Origin: Methylobacterium sp. WL1
GTDB lineage: Bacteria > Pseudomonadota > Alphaproteobacteria > Rhizobiales > Beijerinckiaceae
DNA length: 64,000 bases
Assembly (NCBI RefSeq): GCF_008000895.1
Contig: NZ_CP042823.1
Location: forward strand, 3,813,501-3,877,500
Reading direction: 5' to 3'
Shown here piece by piece: positions 63,871-64,000 of the stretch (positions are counted from its first letter, which is position 1; each line of letters starts with the position of its first letter). The notes beneath the pieces are model-generated. The model did not search any database, was not told the origin of the DNA, and saw only the letters and a list, made by a program, of their open reading frames with translations. A program made the translations under genes and the position numbers.

Positions 63871-64000
63871 CCGGCCGCGCCCTCGTCGAAGCGCAGGACG
63901 TAGCCGGCACCTCGGACCGTGTGAATGATCGGCGAGGCAAAACCCTTGTCGAGCTTGCCGCGCAGGCGCGAGACGTGGACGTCGATGACGTTGGTTTGCG
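63867..64000 (-). CDS. OmpR/PhoB-type response regulator, C-terminal part only
   Basis: The minus frame from the window edge to TGA at 63867-63869 encodes the winged-helix end NVIDVHVSRLRGKLDKGF and HTVRGAGYVLRFDE, typical of Trans_reg_C. The receiver domain lies beyond the window. Stop overlaps the kinase start, a standard two-component operon. Confidence 0.93.
   Translation of the reverse strand, partial: QTNVIDVHVSRLRGKLDKGFASPIIHTVRGAGYVLRFDEGAAG

Noticed and set aside
62155..63903. 582-aa plus-strand frame opposite the histidine kinase
   Set aside because: Antisense shadow of a kinase with complete H, N and G boxes.

Overview
This is a high-GC alphaproteobacterial chromosome segment, most likely Methylobacterium or a close Rhizobiales relative. 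The evidence is a meaB-type GTPase, a eukaryote-like glutamine synthetase II beside glutamine synthetase I, the tig-clpP-clpX-lon block, several Tat-exported enzymes and a CsbD-like stress protein. The genus call is an inference from gene content.

Positions 1-28.8 kb hold a catabolic super-cluster for organic acids or amides. It begins with an HSL-type hydrolase (cut by the window edge) and a LysR regulator. A LivJ-H-(M+G fusion)-F uptake operon follows, running on into a metal-dependent cyclase/hydrolase and an amidase. Then come an aromatic-acid MFS carrier, an alpha/beta hydrolase, a ModA-like binding protein, a second MFS carrier, an aspartate-dehydrogenase-like protein, a LigJ-like 4-oxalomesaconate hydratase with a Tat signal, and an IclR regulator. 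The last part is an acyl-CoA module (TauA-like binding protein, two acyl-CoA dehydrogenases, CaiB-type CoA transferase, enoyl-CoA hydratase) followed by a class II aldolase, a third MFS carrier, an SMP-30 lactonase and an AhpD-like protein. The module ends in a broken short-chain dehydrogenase. The substrate is not evident.

Positions 28.8-33.5 kb are an accessory patch of fragments and small orphan genes. It ends in a visibly AT-richer three-gene cassette that includes a TIGR04255-like protein, lying downstream of the 3' end of tRNA-Val(TAC).

Positions 33.5-48 kb are mostly core: a racemase-family protein, lon, clpX, clpP, tig, tRNA-Leu(TAG), a degenerate multicopper-oxidase-like protein, NAD(P)HX repair (nnr), glnB, a 58-aa gene, glnII and divergent glnA. 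A sigma-54-like promoter and an inverted repeat lie between the two glutamine synthetase genes.

Positions 48.0-49.7 kb are an AT-richer insertion. It carries an RNase-A-like toxin reading frame interrupted by an in-frame amber codon, two paralogous putative immunity genes and a third decayed copy.

Positions 49.7-64 kb are housekeeping: VOC-fold protein, RNase D, cupin, EnvZ-like kinase, aminotransferase, esterases, TerB/DUF533 protein, transglutaminase, meaB, CsbD-like protein, 3-hydroxybutyrate dehydrogenase, and an OmpR-type response regulator with its kinase at the right edge. No CRISPR array, rRNA, transposase or integrase was seen.
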